A stretch of DNA of 64,000 bases, taken from assembly GCF_038502225.1 (NCBI RefSeq), contig NC_091292.1, positions 50,291,236 through 50,355,235 on the forward strand. The letters run 5' to 3'. Made by a program: the position numbers and the translations under genes. The notes below the pieces were generated by a model, which was not told where the DNA came from, made no database searches, and worked only from the letters and a program-made list of their open reading frames with translations. This DNA is from Cherax quadricarinatus. Its lineage: Eukaryota; Arthropoda; Malacostraca; Decapoda; Parastacidae. Below are positions 23,520 to 34,968 of this stretch, piece after piece (the first letter of the stretch is position 1; each line of letters starts with the position of its first letter).

Positions 23520-23945
23520 ATTTCGATGTTAGTCTTGTTGAGGATCCGTGGCGCACATTTTCTTATGTTGTGAATGAAGTGTAGGGAAAGTGTTGGAAGG
23601 TAGTAAGAAGTGTGTATTCGTCGTTGAATTGCAGACTGAAAACTCTGAAAGCCCTGAGGAAGAAATCACTTTTCTTCTTAGTTCTGTTGTCATTATGGGA
23701 GAAGAAATGAAACACATCACTCCTGTAAGTAGGTTTCCGGAAAACCTTAAGAAGAATTATCACCTGAGAGAAAGTTGTTGGTTGTCCTCCTCATCTGGAG
23801 TAAACTTAATAGTAGGTTCATCAATACTGATACACACTGAAAAGACTTTTGGGCATAATAATTATAAACTATCGTCTGTGTATCGCATCCATGTGAAGAT
23901 GGTGGTTACGATACTGTTGGATTTAAGTCCCCCATATAAACACTA
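23520..23945 (-). pseudogene. Penelope family-3 RT fragment
   Basis: The minus strand encodes WMRYTDDSL (degenerate YxDD, about 23880-23900) and, in another frame, LKVFRKPTYRSDVFHFFSHN and FFLRAFRVFSLQF, the PLE motif block after the palm. Frameshifts separate the pieces. Different from families 1 and 2 in this window. Confidence 0.7.
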
Positions 23946-24289
23946 ACTAGCGCTTATGAATGAGCCCAAAATTAGCTTAAAATGAGGTTTATATTTATTC
24001 TCTCAAAATATAAGCAGTTATACTTGCACAATTCAATCAAGTTCACACAATCCTGTATGAATGATCAACCGATAAATGGGTAAACATGCCACACATGGCT
24101 CGACGTTTTCTCTGATAAATGTCCTGAATTGCACATTGTCTTTACCTGCATTCTAGATTATCTAATATCTATGAAATGATCCGCCACTCAACATAACACC
24201 GTCTTTAATATCATCCCTAAATTCAAATGACAGTTTATCCCTCAATTTACCACTGAGGTTGTTAAACGTTATAGGTCACATGGAGAACT
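23946..24289. other. Intronic stretch with a PLE-like tail
   Basis: 24105-24140 (GACGTTTTCTCTGATAAATG then TCCTGAATTGCACAT) resembles the tail of the hammerhead-like terminus at 15100-15149. No coding sequence. Confidence 0.35.
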
Positions 24290-24445
24290 AAAAGGCACAA
24301 TACCATGACTGGAATCATTCACAAATAACCCGCATATAGGAGTATGAAACTTAGGGCGTTTGGTCCGACTTGGACCATAAACTAATCCAAGTCGGACTGA
24401 AACGTCGTGATAAATATCATTCTTATATGTGCGGGTTATTTGGGA
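24290..24445. mobile_element. Fold-back Penelope-type terminus next to the cadherin exon
   Basis: AAATAACCCGCATATA (from about 24326) recurs inverted as TATATGTGCGGGTTATTT (to 24441), around two inverted copies of a GGTCCAAGTCGGACC-type hairpin followed by GAAACGTCG. The same family is at 39488-39640. It ends 25 bp downstream of the exon donor. Confidence 0.6.
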
Positions 24446-24469
24446 ATTATAGGTAACATCCCAACTCAC

Positions 24470-24703
24470 CTTTGAGGCCGCCACCATCGTGGGCAACCAC
24501 CTGGATGTGGTACTCGGGAGTGGTCTCACGATCGAGGCAACAGATCGCTGTGCGGATAAGGCCGCTCAGGGGATCCACTGTGAAGATGGGTCGACCAGAC
24601 AGTTCCTCAATCACATTCTTGTCTATACTGTAAGTGAGGCGGGCGTTGGTGCCCTCCTGTTCGTCGTCTGCATCCCACGCCCAAACTACGCCCACAGACA
24701 GAT
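24470..24703 (-). CDS. CadN: Neural-cadherin-like gene, internal exon
   Basis: A 234-bp internal exon bounded by a polypyrimidine tract and CAG acceptor (just above 24703) and a consensus GTGAGT donor (24464-24469, minus strand). It is symmetric, phase 1 to phase 1, encoding 78 codons with no stop. The protein is the body of one extracellular cadherin repeat: WAWDADDEQEGTNARLTYSI carries the calcium-binding DADD and xxNAxLxYS motifs, IFTVDPLSGLI and LDRE follow in canonical order, and the exon ends at VVAHDGGGLK before the next linker. It continues directly from the exon ending at 63767. No downstream exon is visible between 1 and 24469, so the following intron is at least 24 kb. Symmetric phase means skipping would keep the reading frame; alternative use is possible but not shown here. 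Confidence 0.9.
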
Positions 24704-24714
24704 CTGAGAGCAGA

Positions 24715-24974
24715 AAGCATAGTAATTCATTATGCGTGTTTATGTTGATACACATCAATTAGCAGGTATATGTTGCGGATCTTTTGTATGTATACAACAC
24801 AGTATCCAAGTACACAGGATTATGAAGGGTTTCCTTAGTATATGAAGAGATACCTAAATGTGTAGACATATGTTGAAATACCTCAGTATGCAGGGATATG
24901 ATGAGGTGCCTTAGTATATGTACTTCAGTAAGCATGCATATTTTTAGGAACCTCATATGGTTGCGTGTTCGATA
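24715..24974. other. Intron stretch without a gene
   Basis: Upstream side of the cadherin acceptor. Contains a loose repeat of short TATG(A)AG-type words but nothing recognised. Confidence 0.4.
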
Positions 24975-25325
24975 GGAGTGAATGGAGACGAATGGTATTT
25001 GGGACCTGACGAGCTCTTGGAGTGTGAGCAGGGTAATATTTAGTGAAGGGATTCAGGGAAACCGGTTATTTTTATATAGCCGGACTTGAGTCCTGGAAAT
25101 GGGAAGCACAATGCCTGCACTTTAAAGAAGGGGTTCGGGATATTAGCAGTTTGGAGGGATATGTTGTGTATCTTTATACGTATATGATTCTAAACTGTTG
25201 TATTCTGAGCACCTCTGCAAAAACAGTGATTATGTATGAGGTGAAAGTGTTGAATAATGATGAAAGTATTTTCCTTTTGGGTCACACTGCTTTGGTGGGA
25301 GCTGGCCGACTTGTTAAAATTATTA

Positions 25326-25330
<5 letters not shown>
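24975..25330 (+). mobile_element. RTE-like LINE 3' end fragment
   Basis: Near-identical in layout to the 3' end of the LINE at 40890-41215 (opposite strand): GGCATTTGGGACCTG, GAGTCCTGGAAATGGGAAG and the terminal GGTGGGAGCTGGCCGACTTG, then (TTA)n/(TA)n. 5'-truncated. Confidence 0.85.
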
Positions 25331-25337
<7 letters not shown>

Positions 25338-25400
<63 letters not shown>

Positions 25401-25412
25401 ATATAATATAAT
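25338..25412. repeat. (TA)n microsatellite at LINE tail
   Basis: TA repeats with one TTA/AATA break, immediately after the LINE 3' end. Confidence 0.95.
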
Positions 25413-25629
25413 ATGATGGGGTCCACGTCTGGTGTAAATTGTGGGACCCATAGCCTCGGAGAAGTGGATAAAAAGGCTTCAAGGAAGAGTATTTGGATTT
25501 TTTCCTGAAGTCGTTTGAATATTCCACTTCCCCTCCCACCCCATCTTTTCGTATTTTATTTTACCAATAGGAATACATTGTTGATATAAAGGTGGCATAT
25601 ACGGTACATGTTGTTACGTGTGTATCACT

Positions 25630-28500
25630 GATTTTAAGGCGAAAATCTCATCCAGCTCCTCAGAGCTGGGGCGTGTGCCCAAAATACAGCAGGCATTACC
25701 CCTTTGAACAGCCTCACTGAGCCGCTGGAACAGAAAACTAGCTGCCCTGGGATCCCTAGTTACCCTGATGAATGTTTTTCCCAGCTCCTTAAAGAATTTA
25801 GATGCATTCTTTCCACATGAGCCAAGGGTCTCTGAGCCTATGGGAACAAACATATAATGATGGCCAAGTTCTCCATATTTTCTAGACTTCTGGGACTCCC
25901 TGAAGCTGGCAGCTGCCCCTCCTTCCTCCATGGTGTATTGGAGATAGGTATAGTCCCACACCACCCACCACCTGTTTCCCGTCTGTCCAGGCTTGAAGGG
26001 TGATACCATCTGGACGCTTCTGGCTGCCATCAGATCTGCACAGCTGGGGTGGCTCCCTTATTGCTGGGCATCCAGCTGTTGTGAGGCTCCTCTTGATAAT
26101 GTTATTAACCTCCTCATGTCTTGCAATATTTCCCTCGAATTTACGGCACATAAGACCATGGTACCCGAATCAGTCTGCTGCTTCACTGCCACAAATACAC
26201 CTGTGTTCGGCGAGAATAGGGGCGGCAAGTCGAAGGGCAACACCGATGTGGATGGTCTGTGGGTCGAGACGTGTGCCAAGGCTAGAGTTGGGAACAGCCA
26301 ACAGAAAGTCCCCTGCATGAGGGGATCTCACTGCCAGGAGGCGGGCCCTATCCTTCCCTGACACTAAAGCATTGTTAAGGCTATTTTCTCCACTATCAGG
26401 CCATCCCAGTGCGACTGTAGTTGTTGGAGGGAGCAGGTCTGGTTTCAGAGCCCGTTAGATTATCCCAGATCATGGCTCCGTCAATGAACTTTTGGTCCTG
26501 GACTCCAATCTTGTCCCTAAGATGTTCAGGGAGAATCGCTGCTACAAGCCCTCTGGATGCAATACATGAGGACAGAAAAGCAGGTAGCGCAATCTGTGAT
26601 GACTTGCGGACACCAATGCCTCCTAGTCTGACTGGAAGTGTAGCTTGGTTCCACTGCCCGTCTTCTAGAAGTAAGGTTTAGTACTTTCGTAAAAATCTGC
26701 CTCAGGATACTGTCATATTCGTGCAGTATAGGGTTATCATATGAAGGTGCACATCTTAAGAAATATGTCAACCTGGGCAGACTCAAGCACTTTGTGAGAA
26801 GGTACAAGGCATCGTGGATGTCCAGATTGCCTATTCGTTGTTCTATTCTCCTTAACTCTTCCAATTTCTTCCTGAGAATTAAGTCAATGGCACTGCTTCC
26901 CTGAGGTGCTCCTAGCAAGACACTGTTTGTGGGGGCAATGACTGCTGCTCCTGATAGTTTTGATCTCACTGCAATTAATCACTTATTGACTGACTGAGAT
27001 GATTTCACATTTGGATGGATTCAGGATGAGACCCATTTTCTGTCCCCGTGTCATTACCTGTGTAAGATCGTGTAGGAGGGACTCCTTTGTACGTGCTAGT
27101 GTGCCATCATCTAGGAACCAAATGTTTAGCTCGCTGGTCAGTCTGACTGTGATTTCCCTAACTGCTATACAGAAGAGAAATGGTGCAAGATGATCTCCTT
27201 GTTGGACACCCTCCGATGATGTGATTTCATGCTCTCCAAAGTGAAGCATTAATTCCTTGCTATACCCAGCTGCAACAAAAGGGAAGAGACCAAGGAAATG
27301 TTCTTGTACCACTGCTAATACCACGTCTCTTTTCAGGAGATTGAATGCATTCTTGAAATCTAATTTTAACACAGCATTGTCCTCAGGCAGGTTGTTGATA
27401 TATGCCCTTGTTGCATGAACCGCTGCTTCACTTCTTTGAGAGACCCCAAAGCCAAGCTGGTTTGGTTGAAGCATCATGGCTGCCTGTGCACGAATACTTC
27501 GGACAGCAGCTTTGGATATGAGGCGGCGTAACGTGTTGCCTACTGCAATTGGCCAAATTCCTCCATCCTTCTTTTTAAGTGCACAAAGTGTTGCACCAAA
27601 AAAGGTCTAATTTCATCAGGAATCAAACCAGCCGAGGAATTGTTGACGAACCTTGTGATCTCTGAAAGCAGTGTCTCTGCAATTTCCCCAATAACTGGAT
27701 TAACCATTTCCTTTAAATGCTGTGGCCTTATTCCAGTGTAACCCCCAGCAGAGCCCAATGGGAACAACTTTATTGCTTTGTAAATGTCTGAGTCTTCCAC
27801 AATCAATGGTTCACAGTGCGGACAGAGGTGTTGGAACTGTTGGTGCCACTGGTTTCCCTGGCAGGGAGCTTTTCTCTAAGTGCTTCAGCCGTATCAGCAT
27901 CCCTGGGAGCAACTATATCTTCACTGGTAATAATTCTGATTGCCCCCACTGTGTTGCCCTCTTCAGTTTTCTTGCTCACCTGGACTCTGACTTTTTCACT
28001 GTCAGTGGAGTGAGTGGGGGTTCTGCCTCTCCCTTTTTGTGTTGACGGGGAAGGCGAATGAGGTTATCAGCTCTAGGAAAATCTCTTAAGGATTTAATTA
28101 TCATTGAGGTTAGCCTCTTTCCCCTTCTTCCCGGCACAGCTAAGCAGACATTGCCAAAAAGTAGCAAGTTGTGCCATGCCTTGATGGTTGGTGGAGCATT
28201 TAAGATAGTGGAACCATCGTATACTTTTTTCAGGAGGTCTGTAAGTTTCCCAGCTGTGTGTGGATGGGCTGCTTTGGGAATATGGGCGAGTGTCCTGGTA
28301 CTTGTTGCTTTAATTGCTTCCAAGATATTGTCTGATGAGATGAGATCTGTTGGAGTGGGTTCAGGTGCCTGAGGTGGCACTTTCCACAGGAGGACATCCT
28401 GAACCAGGGCAAGTACCGTGTTTGCGGAGGAAACCAATGAGAAGCTCATTGGCATCAAGGCATGTAACTGAGAATTATTATTGTATTCCCAAAATTCGTC
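25630..28500 (-). mobile_element. Non-LTR element with C-terminal restriction-like endonuclease (inferred)
   Basis: On the minus strand the broken frames run in one order: an N-terminal helical domain (AHIPKAAHPHTAGKLTDLL, 28370-28200); RT fingers (LFPLGSAGGYTGIRPQHLKE, LKKKDGGIWPIAVGNTLRR; 27800-27480); RT palm with LKLDFKNAFN, GVQQGDHLAPFLFCIAV and WFLDDGTL in place of the usual FADD (LDDGT, 27098-27115); a thumb-like region (26969-26526); then a CICG....HGLMC zinc knuckle (about 26200-26140), KRPDGITLQAW and VVWDYT-type residues (about 26020-25950) resembling a PD-(D/E)XK nuclease; and a conserved C-terminal helix block (LFQRLSEAVQRGNACCILG). Clade is uncertain; related proteins occur in other invertebrates by my recollection. 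Many stops: a dead copy. Confidence 0.65.
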
Positions 28501-29212
28501 ATATATATATGGGTCAAAAGTTCTACAAGAGTGAGGGAAACTATTGGCAAAGAGCATTAGTGTGACAAGAAAAGTCATAATTGGCATAACTAGTCACTTT
28601 CAATCAGTCCGAGTTTGCATTTCAAGTAGGGCTCTTGGTACAGGAGAGCAGACCAAGTGAGAGCGCTCACGCCCTGAAAAAACAGCGAAAATTTAGCTGA
28701 TCTCTGATAAATGGTACAATTAATCCAAAGGTGTTTGACTCAAAAGGGATCTAACAAATTGCAGAGAGAGGCGTCGGTGCCTCTCTATGTGATAGCTATG
28801 TGGGAGTCTTGTATGGTCAAAATACGCAGTAGTACACGGACCATTTCCAAAGTCGAAAAATGACGAAAAGTTGACCAAGCACCAAACTGTGATTGGATCA
28901 AAAACATCTGGACAAAGATGCTGCTATCGATCCCGAATGCTCTTAGGCAAAGTGGAGAAAATCTAAATACGGCATTTTCCTCCGTGAGATTGACTGTGAA
29001 AAGTGCAGAAGAGTCTGCAAGTTCATTACCCTGGACGCCAGAATGGCATGAACTCGTCAGAAGACAACGTGTTCATCCATGCTGCAGAGGCTATTCAGGA
29101 ACCGTCAATGAGAAGGACGATTGGTTGAGAGGAGCCAATGTTATTAAGAACTTAGAGATTAAGAGATTGTAACGATAGAAGCAGGAAGAAAATCAGTGTG
29201 TAAGATATCTGA
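28501..29212. other. Stretch without a gene
   Basis: No recognised repeat family or coding signature. Confidence 0.45.
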
Positions 29213-29810
29213 TGAAAATTAGACACATGTGCAACATCTGGTTATCTTTATTGTAGACGTATCGCCATTCAAAGCTTTATCAATACAGATTCTAGGCCAT
29301 AACTAGAAGACAGTAGAAATCTATACAAAAGATGAGGTAATCAGTCCCTCAGCCATGGAGTTGGTGTGAAGACCACCGTGGTTGTACAGATTTTGAAGCA
29401 CAGGCAAGGTGGCTGGCGCTTATATAGGCGTCTGCGGATAGGGACGTGTAGCAGACGAGGGCATAGTCACTGGTAGGCGGGATTCCCCAGTGGAAGTAGG
29501 TCATACCCAAAGTGATGGTTAGTTGTAGTAGCCGTGAAGAGTCATGTAGATGTCCTCTGAACCAAGATTCCATGATGTTGCAGTGTCTGACAAGTTGTGC
29601 AAGAAAGGTATACAATACCGACAAGACGAAAGCTAAGACACATGTGCAACATCTGGTTATCTTTATTGTAGACGTTTCGCCATCCAGTGGCTTTATCAAT
29701 ACAGATTCTAGGACATAACTAGAAGACAGTAGAACTATATACAAAAGATGAGGTAATCAGTCCCTCAGCCTTGGAGTCGGTATTGTATACCTTTCTTGCA
29801 CAACTTATAT
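29213..29810 (-). mobile_element. Non-autonomous element with direct terminal repeats and hammerhead-like cores
   Basis: A block starting AGACACATGTGCAACATCTG occurs at 29221 and again at 29636 (415-bp offset), each followed by about 130 bp of near-identical sequence to GAGGTAATCAGTCCCTCAGCC. Each repeat holds on the minus strand TTGATAA, a hairpin over AGCCACTGGATGGC and GAAACGTCTAC (29705-29672; the first copy, 29290-29255, is more mutated). The second repeat is itself inside an inverted repeat (29591-29620 with 29777-29807). No ORF. Confidence 0.65.
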
Positions 29811-30500
29811 GATATCTGCACGAGTGGTGTATACTTGTGCCATGAAAATACCAACTAAATCTTTTAATCGTCTGTGTCTCACATTCCGGACAAAATAGCT
29901 GCAGATCTTGCCTCAGAGGACTTAGAACTAACAGTTACAGAGAAGCTGCATGCGAGTATAATTTAAAACTGATTATGGAAGAGGGAGCGCATGTCAATAC
30001 CAGACATAAGAGAGTTTGCAAAGGGAAAGGAGAGGCATACTCGAATCATCGGTATTTTCCAGGGTAAAACAGAACAGAAATGAACATAGTGAATAAGTAA
30101 AGGGGAGAAGAACGAGAGAAGTACTGTTCAAAAACCTATTGTACTTGACCATAAAGAAAGAATACTAGGAAAGGTGCAATTAATAAAGAAGTCAATAATT
30201 TACAAAGAATGATGTATACCAAATGTCTGTGTGACTGTACTGTAGTCGCTTCGACGGTCTTATCCCGGCCCCGGTCTTTTCCAGATGGCATGTTGTCATC
30301 TGGAAAAGACCCTGGTATGCGAGTACCCATAAAATCCCACTACCCATTCCTTTAACTGATATATACAGCAAGTTTGGAAGGTACACATTTGCTCCTGAGA
30401 AAACAAATGATGGTCTCGGTGCACTATGGCAATAATGTTAGAGCATTACTGGCACAGTAATGCTAGAGCAATACTGTCATAGTAATGCTCTAGTAATGCT
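29811..30500. other. Stretch without a gene, with two local repeats
   Basis: A 15-bp-arm hairpin GGTCTTTTCCAGATG (30273-30311) and short repeats of an AGTAATGCTAGAGCA word (about 30440-30500). The part from 30380 on is shared with 55195-55270. Confidence 0.5.
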
Positions 30501-30509
30501 AATGTCTAT

Positions 30510-31000
30510 TAATGTCTATAAATGGGAGTGTTGGTACCCGGGGATGTTGATATCCTTGGGGAGAAACTTGACTCCAAACTGACTATGAAGAACCACATTG
30601 TAAATCGTCCAAGCAAAGCTGCCAGTAAATTTACAGCACTTAGACGTATCTCACGTCTGCTTGACATCAGAGATTGCAAGAATCTGTATGAAGCACAAAG
30701 GCACTTTCTTGTCATTGCCTGAAGGTCTCATCTGGGAGCTCTTGATAGAATAAAGAACAGAGCAAGACGGATCATCTCTCGCTTGGAGCCAGTCTGGGCA
30801 GATATGACATTTCAGCAAAGTCTTCAACACAGGAGGAATGTGGTTGTACTTACTGTTATGTACAAAGCCAATACTGTCAGGTACCACATTCGGCTGCACT
30901 CCAAGGACAGCGAGAAGCAAACTTCAACACAACAAGATGGGCAGCAGAGAGTAACTACACTCTGACTGTACTCTTCTCCAGAATATCACTTCATCTGAGA
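30510..31000 (+). pseudogene. LINE RT C-terminal fragment (Jockey/I-like)
   Basis: VDILGEKLDSKLTMKNHIVN and KLYEAQ followed, in another frame, by LGALDRIKNRARRIISRLEP and LQHRRNVVVLTVMYKANT. This is the segment after the RT palm of Jockey-type LINEs. The catalytic palm is missing. Confidence 0.7.
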
Positions 31001-31261
31001 TAATTTATTCATAGGATGATTCGTGTCTGAAACATGTTAATACAGCATAACGACATCAACGAAATAAAGTCAACTGACCAAATGAAATTGCTGGCCCACA
31101 AATGGCTCCAACTTCATTCTGTTCCCTATCTGTATACAACTTAACTATAAAAAGTTTTCAAATGATCTGTTGTAGGTAACAGCTCTTAGCTTGTAAATAA
31201 CGTTGAGAACCTTGACTAACCTATATGTATGGGCCAACAGGCCTGCTGCAGTGTTCCTCCT

Positions 31262-32520
31262 TTCTTAAAACATAAGAACATAAGAAAGAAGGAACACTGC
31301 AACAGGCCTACTGACCCATGCGGAGCAGGTCCATGTCCCCCCCCCCCACCGGATTAAACCAATGACCCACCCAGTCTGGTCACCTCCACTCAAGGATGGA
31401 GCACGGCACCAGACCCAGCAGCACAAGCTAGTCAGGTCCAACTCACACCCACCCACACCCACTCATATACTTATCTAACCTATTTTTAAAACTACACAAC
31501 GTTTTAGCCTCTATAACTGTACTCGAGAGTTTATTCCACTCATCCACAACTCTATTACCAAACCAGTGCTTTCCTATATCCTTCCTGAATCTGAATTTTT
31601 CCAGCTTGAAACAATTGCTGCGAGTCCTGTCTTGGCTGGAAATTTTCAGCACGCTATTTACATCCCCTTATTTATTCCTGTTTTCCATTTATACATCTCG
31701 ATCATATCCCCTCTAATTCCACGCCTTTCGAGAGAGTGCAGATTCAGGGTCTTCAGTCTATCCTCATAGGGAAGATTTCTGATACATGGGATTATCACTC
31801 ATCCTCCTCTGTACGTTTTCCAGAGTATTTATATCCATTCTGTAATACGGTGACCAGAACTGAGCAGCATAGTCTAAATGAGGCCTAACCAAAGATATAT
31901 AGAGTTGAAGAACAACCTGAGGACTTCTATTATTTATACTTCTAGATATGAAGCCAAGAATTCTGTTATCCTTATTGCGAACACTAATGCACTGTTGTCT
32001 TGGGTTTAGATTACTGCTAACCAGAACTCCTAAATCCTTTTCGCAATCAGTAGTATTAAGATCTACATCATTTACTTTATATGTGGCATGGTTATTTAAC
32101 TGTCCAGCATTTAGAACTTTGCATTTGTCAATATTAAACTGCATCTGCCACTTCTCCGGCCATTGCAACAGTCTATTCAAAACATCCTGGAGTGCTCTAG
32201 TGTCCTCATTAGAATGAACTGGACGGCCTATTTTGGTGTCATCAGCAAATTTGCTTATGTCGCTATTTATTCCCTCATCTATGTCGTTTATGTAAATTGT
32301 GAACAACAACGGGCCCAACACTGACCCCTGAGGAACACCGCTTGTGACGTGCCCCCATTCGATTTCTCCCCATTTATGCAAACTCTCTGCTGTCTATTTG
32401 TCAGCCATGCCTCTACCCAGGAAAAAATTTCTCCTCCTATTCCGTGTGCCTTAAGTTTCCTCAATAGCCTCTGGTGTGGAACTCTATCGAAAGCCTTACT
32501 GAAGTCCATATACACAATAT
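31262..32520 (-). pseudogene. CR1-like LINE, 5'-truncated RT and 3' end
   Basis: From the minus strand: HIVYMDFSKAFDRVPHQRLL (32518-32450), WLTNRQQRVCINGEKS, then GVPQGSVLGPLLFTIYINDI and ISKFADDTKIG (active site, about 32225-32245), CEKDLGVLVSSNLNPRQQC, RPHLDYAAQFWSPYYRMD, and after a frameshift RFRKDIGKHWFGNRVVDEWN and the stop near 31443. The 3' UTR ends in CATAAGAACATAAGAA (31269-31284). Truncated just before the first catalytic motif. At least two frameshifts. Confidence 0.9.
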
Positions 32521-33249
32521 GCTGTGAGAGAGTGGGGAGGGGGGTATCTGACTTCTCTATAAAAAGGTTCCATGCATTTCTCATCCTCATCATGGGAAAA
32601 ACAAGTGCATATTACAGGTGAAATGTTACATACGGGTTTCTCATTACTGGATTTGCCTGATGTTTCCATTTTGAAACAGTCGACGAAACAATGGTCGATC
32701 TTGTGACAGTATCTGTGCCTCAAAGGCTCTGAGGTTTTGTCTTTGATGACACTTGCTTGTGACTGTTCCTTTTATTAGAGTTCCTCTTCACTCACAGCAT
32801 CACTCTTTATAACATTTGAAGAACTTTCTCCCTAGGTGCCTTTATCACTAGAGTACTATAGGGAGGAAGATTTAGAGTAATGTGCTCCATCGGACAGATA
32901 GTGATTGATTTCAAACATGTGCCATTTTAGTCATTTCAGTCATTAATGCTAGACTGTGATATTCAGGGATTATACAAACATCTGAAGAATGACCTTTTCT
33001 GAAGTTACTGACTAAACCATATACACAAAATCACTAAATTTATCAACACCCACTGGCTTTTGCCATTTGGTAAAAAGTTTAGTCTTTTCTCTAAGAAAAT
33101 CCGCATAAAATGCAGGTTACTGCATTTTATGCGGAAGTTTACATAAGAAAATGCTCCATAATTTTATAAACAGTAGCAAATTGGAATGCTCTTGGAGGTG
33201 TAACATCATGGCGTAATGGTCATGCTGGCAGAGCATGGGGTACCATGTA
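32521..33249. other. Stretch without a gene
   Basis: Contains a perfect 14-bp-arm hairpin CCGCATAAAATGCA with a 6-nt loop (33101-33134). Nothing coding. Confidence 0.5.
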
Positions 33250-33385
33250 CCTTAGTAAATTTATTCAGGTACACACAAATACAGTTACACAGATTATCAT
33301 ACATAGCAGCATATGTGTAGAGAACCTAGAATAACCCAAAAAAGTCAAAGTGACTTATTTCTATTAGGGTCCTCTTATTATTATT
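33250..33385 (+). repeat. SINE-like repeat (same family as 10657)
   Basis: TTTATTCAGGTACACACAAA head, CATAGCAGCATATGTGTAGA middle, and the TAACCCAAAAAAGTC plus TTATTTCTATTAGGGTCC domain, then (TTA)n. Confidence 0.7.
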
Positions 33386-33742
33386 ATTAAAGATTAGCTG
33401 GTATTCTCCCGGCCCGGGCCTTTTCCAAGTGGTGGCCCGGCCTTGGCTCCCTCTTTAGGGAGTGTCTGAGACCTAAGTCTCCCATGGAAGGAGGCACAAG
33501 TACCTCCTCATCTTTGGGACCAACTGTCCCCAGGCCTAGCCACAAGCTAGGCCTCTCTGGTCTGCCATCCCCGGCCCAAGGGGGCAAATGGGGATGACAG
33601 TCTTATGAGCTAAAGGCTCGGACTCAGGCACCTACCCTACCCTAGAAGGGTTAGGCATGGTATCGATTTGGGTCCTTTTTTTTTTTTTTTTTTTTTTTTT
33701 TTCGCCGGTATTCTCCCGGCCCGGGTCTTTTCCAAGTAGTGG
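33386..33742. repeat. GC-rich repeat unit flanked by 38-bp direct repeats
   Basis: GGTATTCTCCCGGCCCGGG starts at 33401 and again at 33706, each followed by a TTTTCCAAG block. Between them a GC-rich body ends in a poly(T) tract (about 33677-33702). A diverged relative is at 30255-30290. Confidence 0.6.
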
Positions 33743-33989
33743 TAGGCTGAAAAATAATTGTTCATTAATTACCCCTGTAAAAGGTTTATTATTTGCTGTA
33801 AATATTTTACAGTAAATTATTTTTTAATCAGTCCTACCTGGGACATAAACTCCAGGTGTTATAAGCAATAATAAGTATAAAATTAATCACACCAAATTTG
33901 ATAACAGGGTAGATATATTTAATTTGGATAAATCTATAAAGTTTGTTCCCAAATTCTGAGAGAAAGATCTAGAGAGTTTTTCTCGTTAC

Positions 33990-34700
33990 CTGAGAAAGCT
34001 GCTAGGTCACAGCACTGGTCAAACAGTGAATGGGCGACATTAGCACGAACCCAGTTAATTGGTAATGGGTTACAAGAAGACAGTTCTCAAGATAAGCATG
34101 AATTTTCAGATAATGAAAAATTGAAGGATGTTTTATTTGCTTATCATATGTTGCCAGAGAGATATAGGCAGAAGTTTAGAGGATTAAAGTTTCAGGTAGG
34201 TCAGTCTTTAATGGAATACGGAAAGGAAATGTCATTGCCAAGGAAATGATTCTGCTTGAAAGAGGGAGGTAGATGATTATGAGGGTTAACCTTAATTTGG
34301 TTAGAAAACCTTTTAATGTGTGTCCCTCCTGACCATAAGGTATATATTGAGGAAAAGGATTTCAAAGATTTTAACCATGCTTTAGAGTTGGGAGTAGTTA
34401 TCACCCAGAACTTTCTAATAATGGTATGTTCTCTCCACTAACCAGTAGGAATAAATAATTCCAAAAGTTTAAGCCAAATTTTTCACAACCTAATAATCAC
34501 AAGTTTTAATAAGCCTAATTCTCAAGTACCTGGCCAGGAAAGGAGAAGTCAGCAGTTACAGGTTAAGGATTACAGGGAACAGGAAGGAAGAGCCGAGGGT
34601 CAAGTGACCCAGCCTATGCCAAAGGGGTATGAGACTTTTAACCTTATCAGTGTACTTATTGTAATAAACAGATCCACCTCCAACCATATTGCTGAATGAT
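33990..34700 (+). pseudogene. Gag remnant of copy 2
   Basis: Frames show AARSQHWSNSEWATLARTQL, DVLFAYHMLPERYRQKFRGL and KVYIEEKDFKDFNHALELG, a capsid-like region, then basic sequence and a CTYCNKQIH...C zinc-knuckle-like end near 34650-34690. Broken by several stops. Confidence 0.55.
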
Positions 34701-34804
34701 ATCAACTTAAGGACCAGGCTGCTGCAGTCCTCTCACGTACACCAGCTACACACACACTCTAGCTATTACTGAAGTTTTACCACAAAGTACACCAGGTAAC
34801 TGAC

Positions 34805-34968
34805 TCACGAAATCGTAATGACACGATTGCAAATAAGCCATACCACGGGTGAGGCCTGAACTCGTGGCGGGTGGCCAGCTGGCCCAGTGCCTTACGCACT
34901 GGCTTGGAGTTTCACGACTCATTCGCCATGAGTTTAATCCCCGCTTGAGGTATGGTTTACACCAGGTA
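34805..34968 (+). mobile_element. tRNA-derived SINE with inverted tails
   Basis: A tRNA-like head (GTGGCCAGCTGGCCCAGTG, B box near GAGTTTAATCCCC) sits between an inverted CATACCACGGG tail (34845-34860) and a direct GAGGTATGGTTT tail (34953-34964). Same family as the pair at 54640-55050. It interrupts the LTR element. Confidence 0.7.

Noticed and set aside
23590..23946. Plus-strand 118-residue ORF
   Set aside because: Antisense of a Penelope RT fragment that carries the family motifs.
26000..26320. Plus-strand ORFs over the RLE-type element
   Set aside because: Shadows of the minus-strand zinc-knuckle and nuclease-like region.
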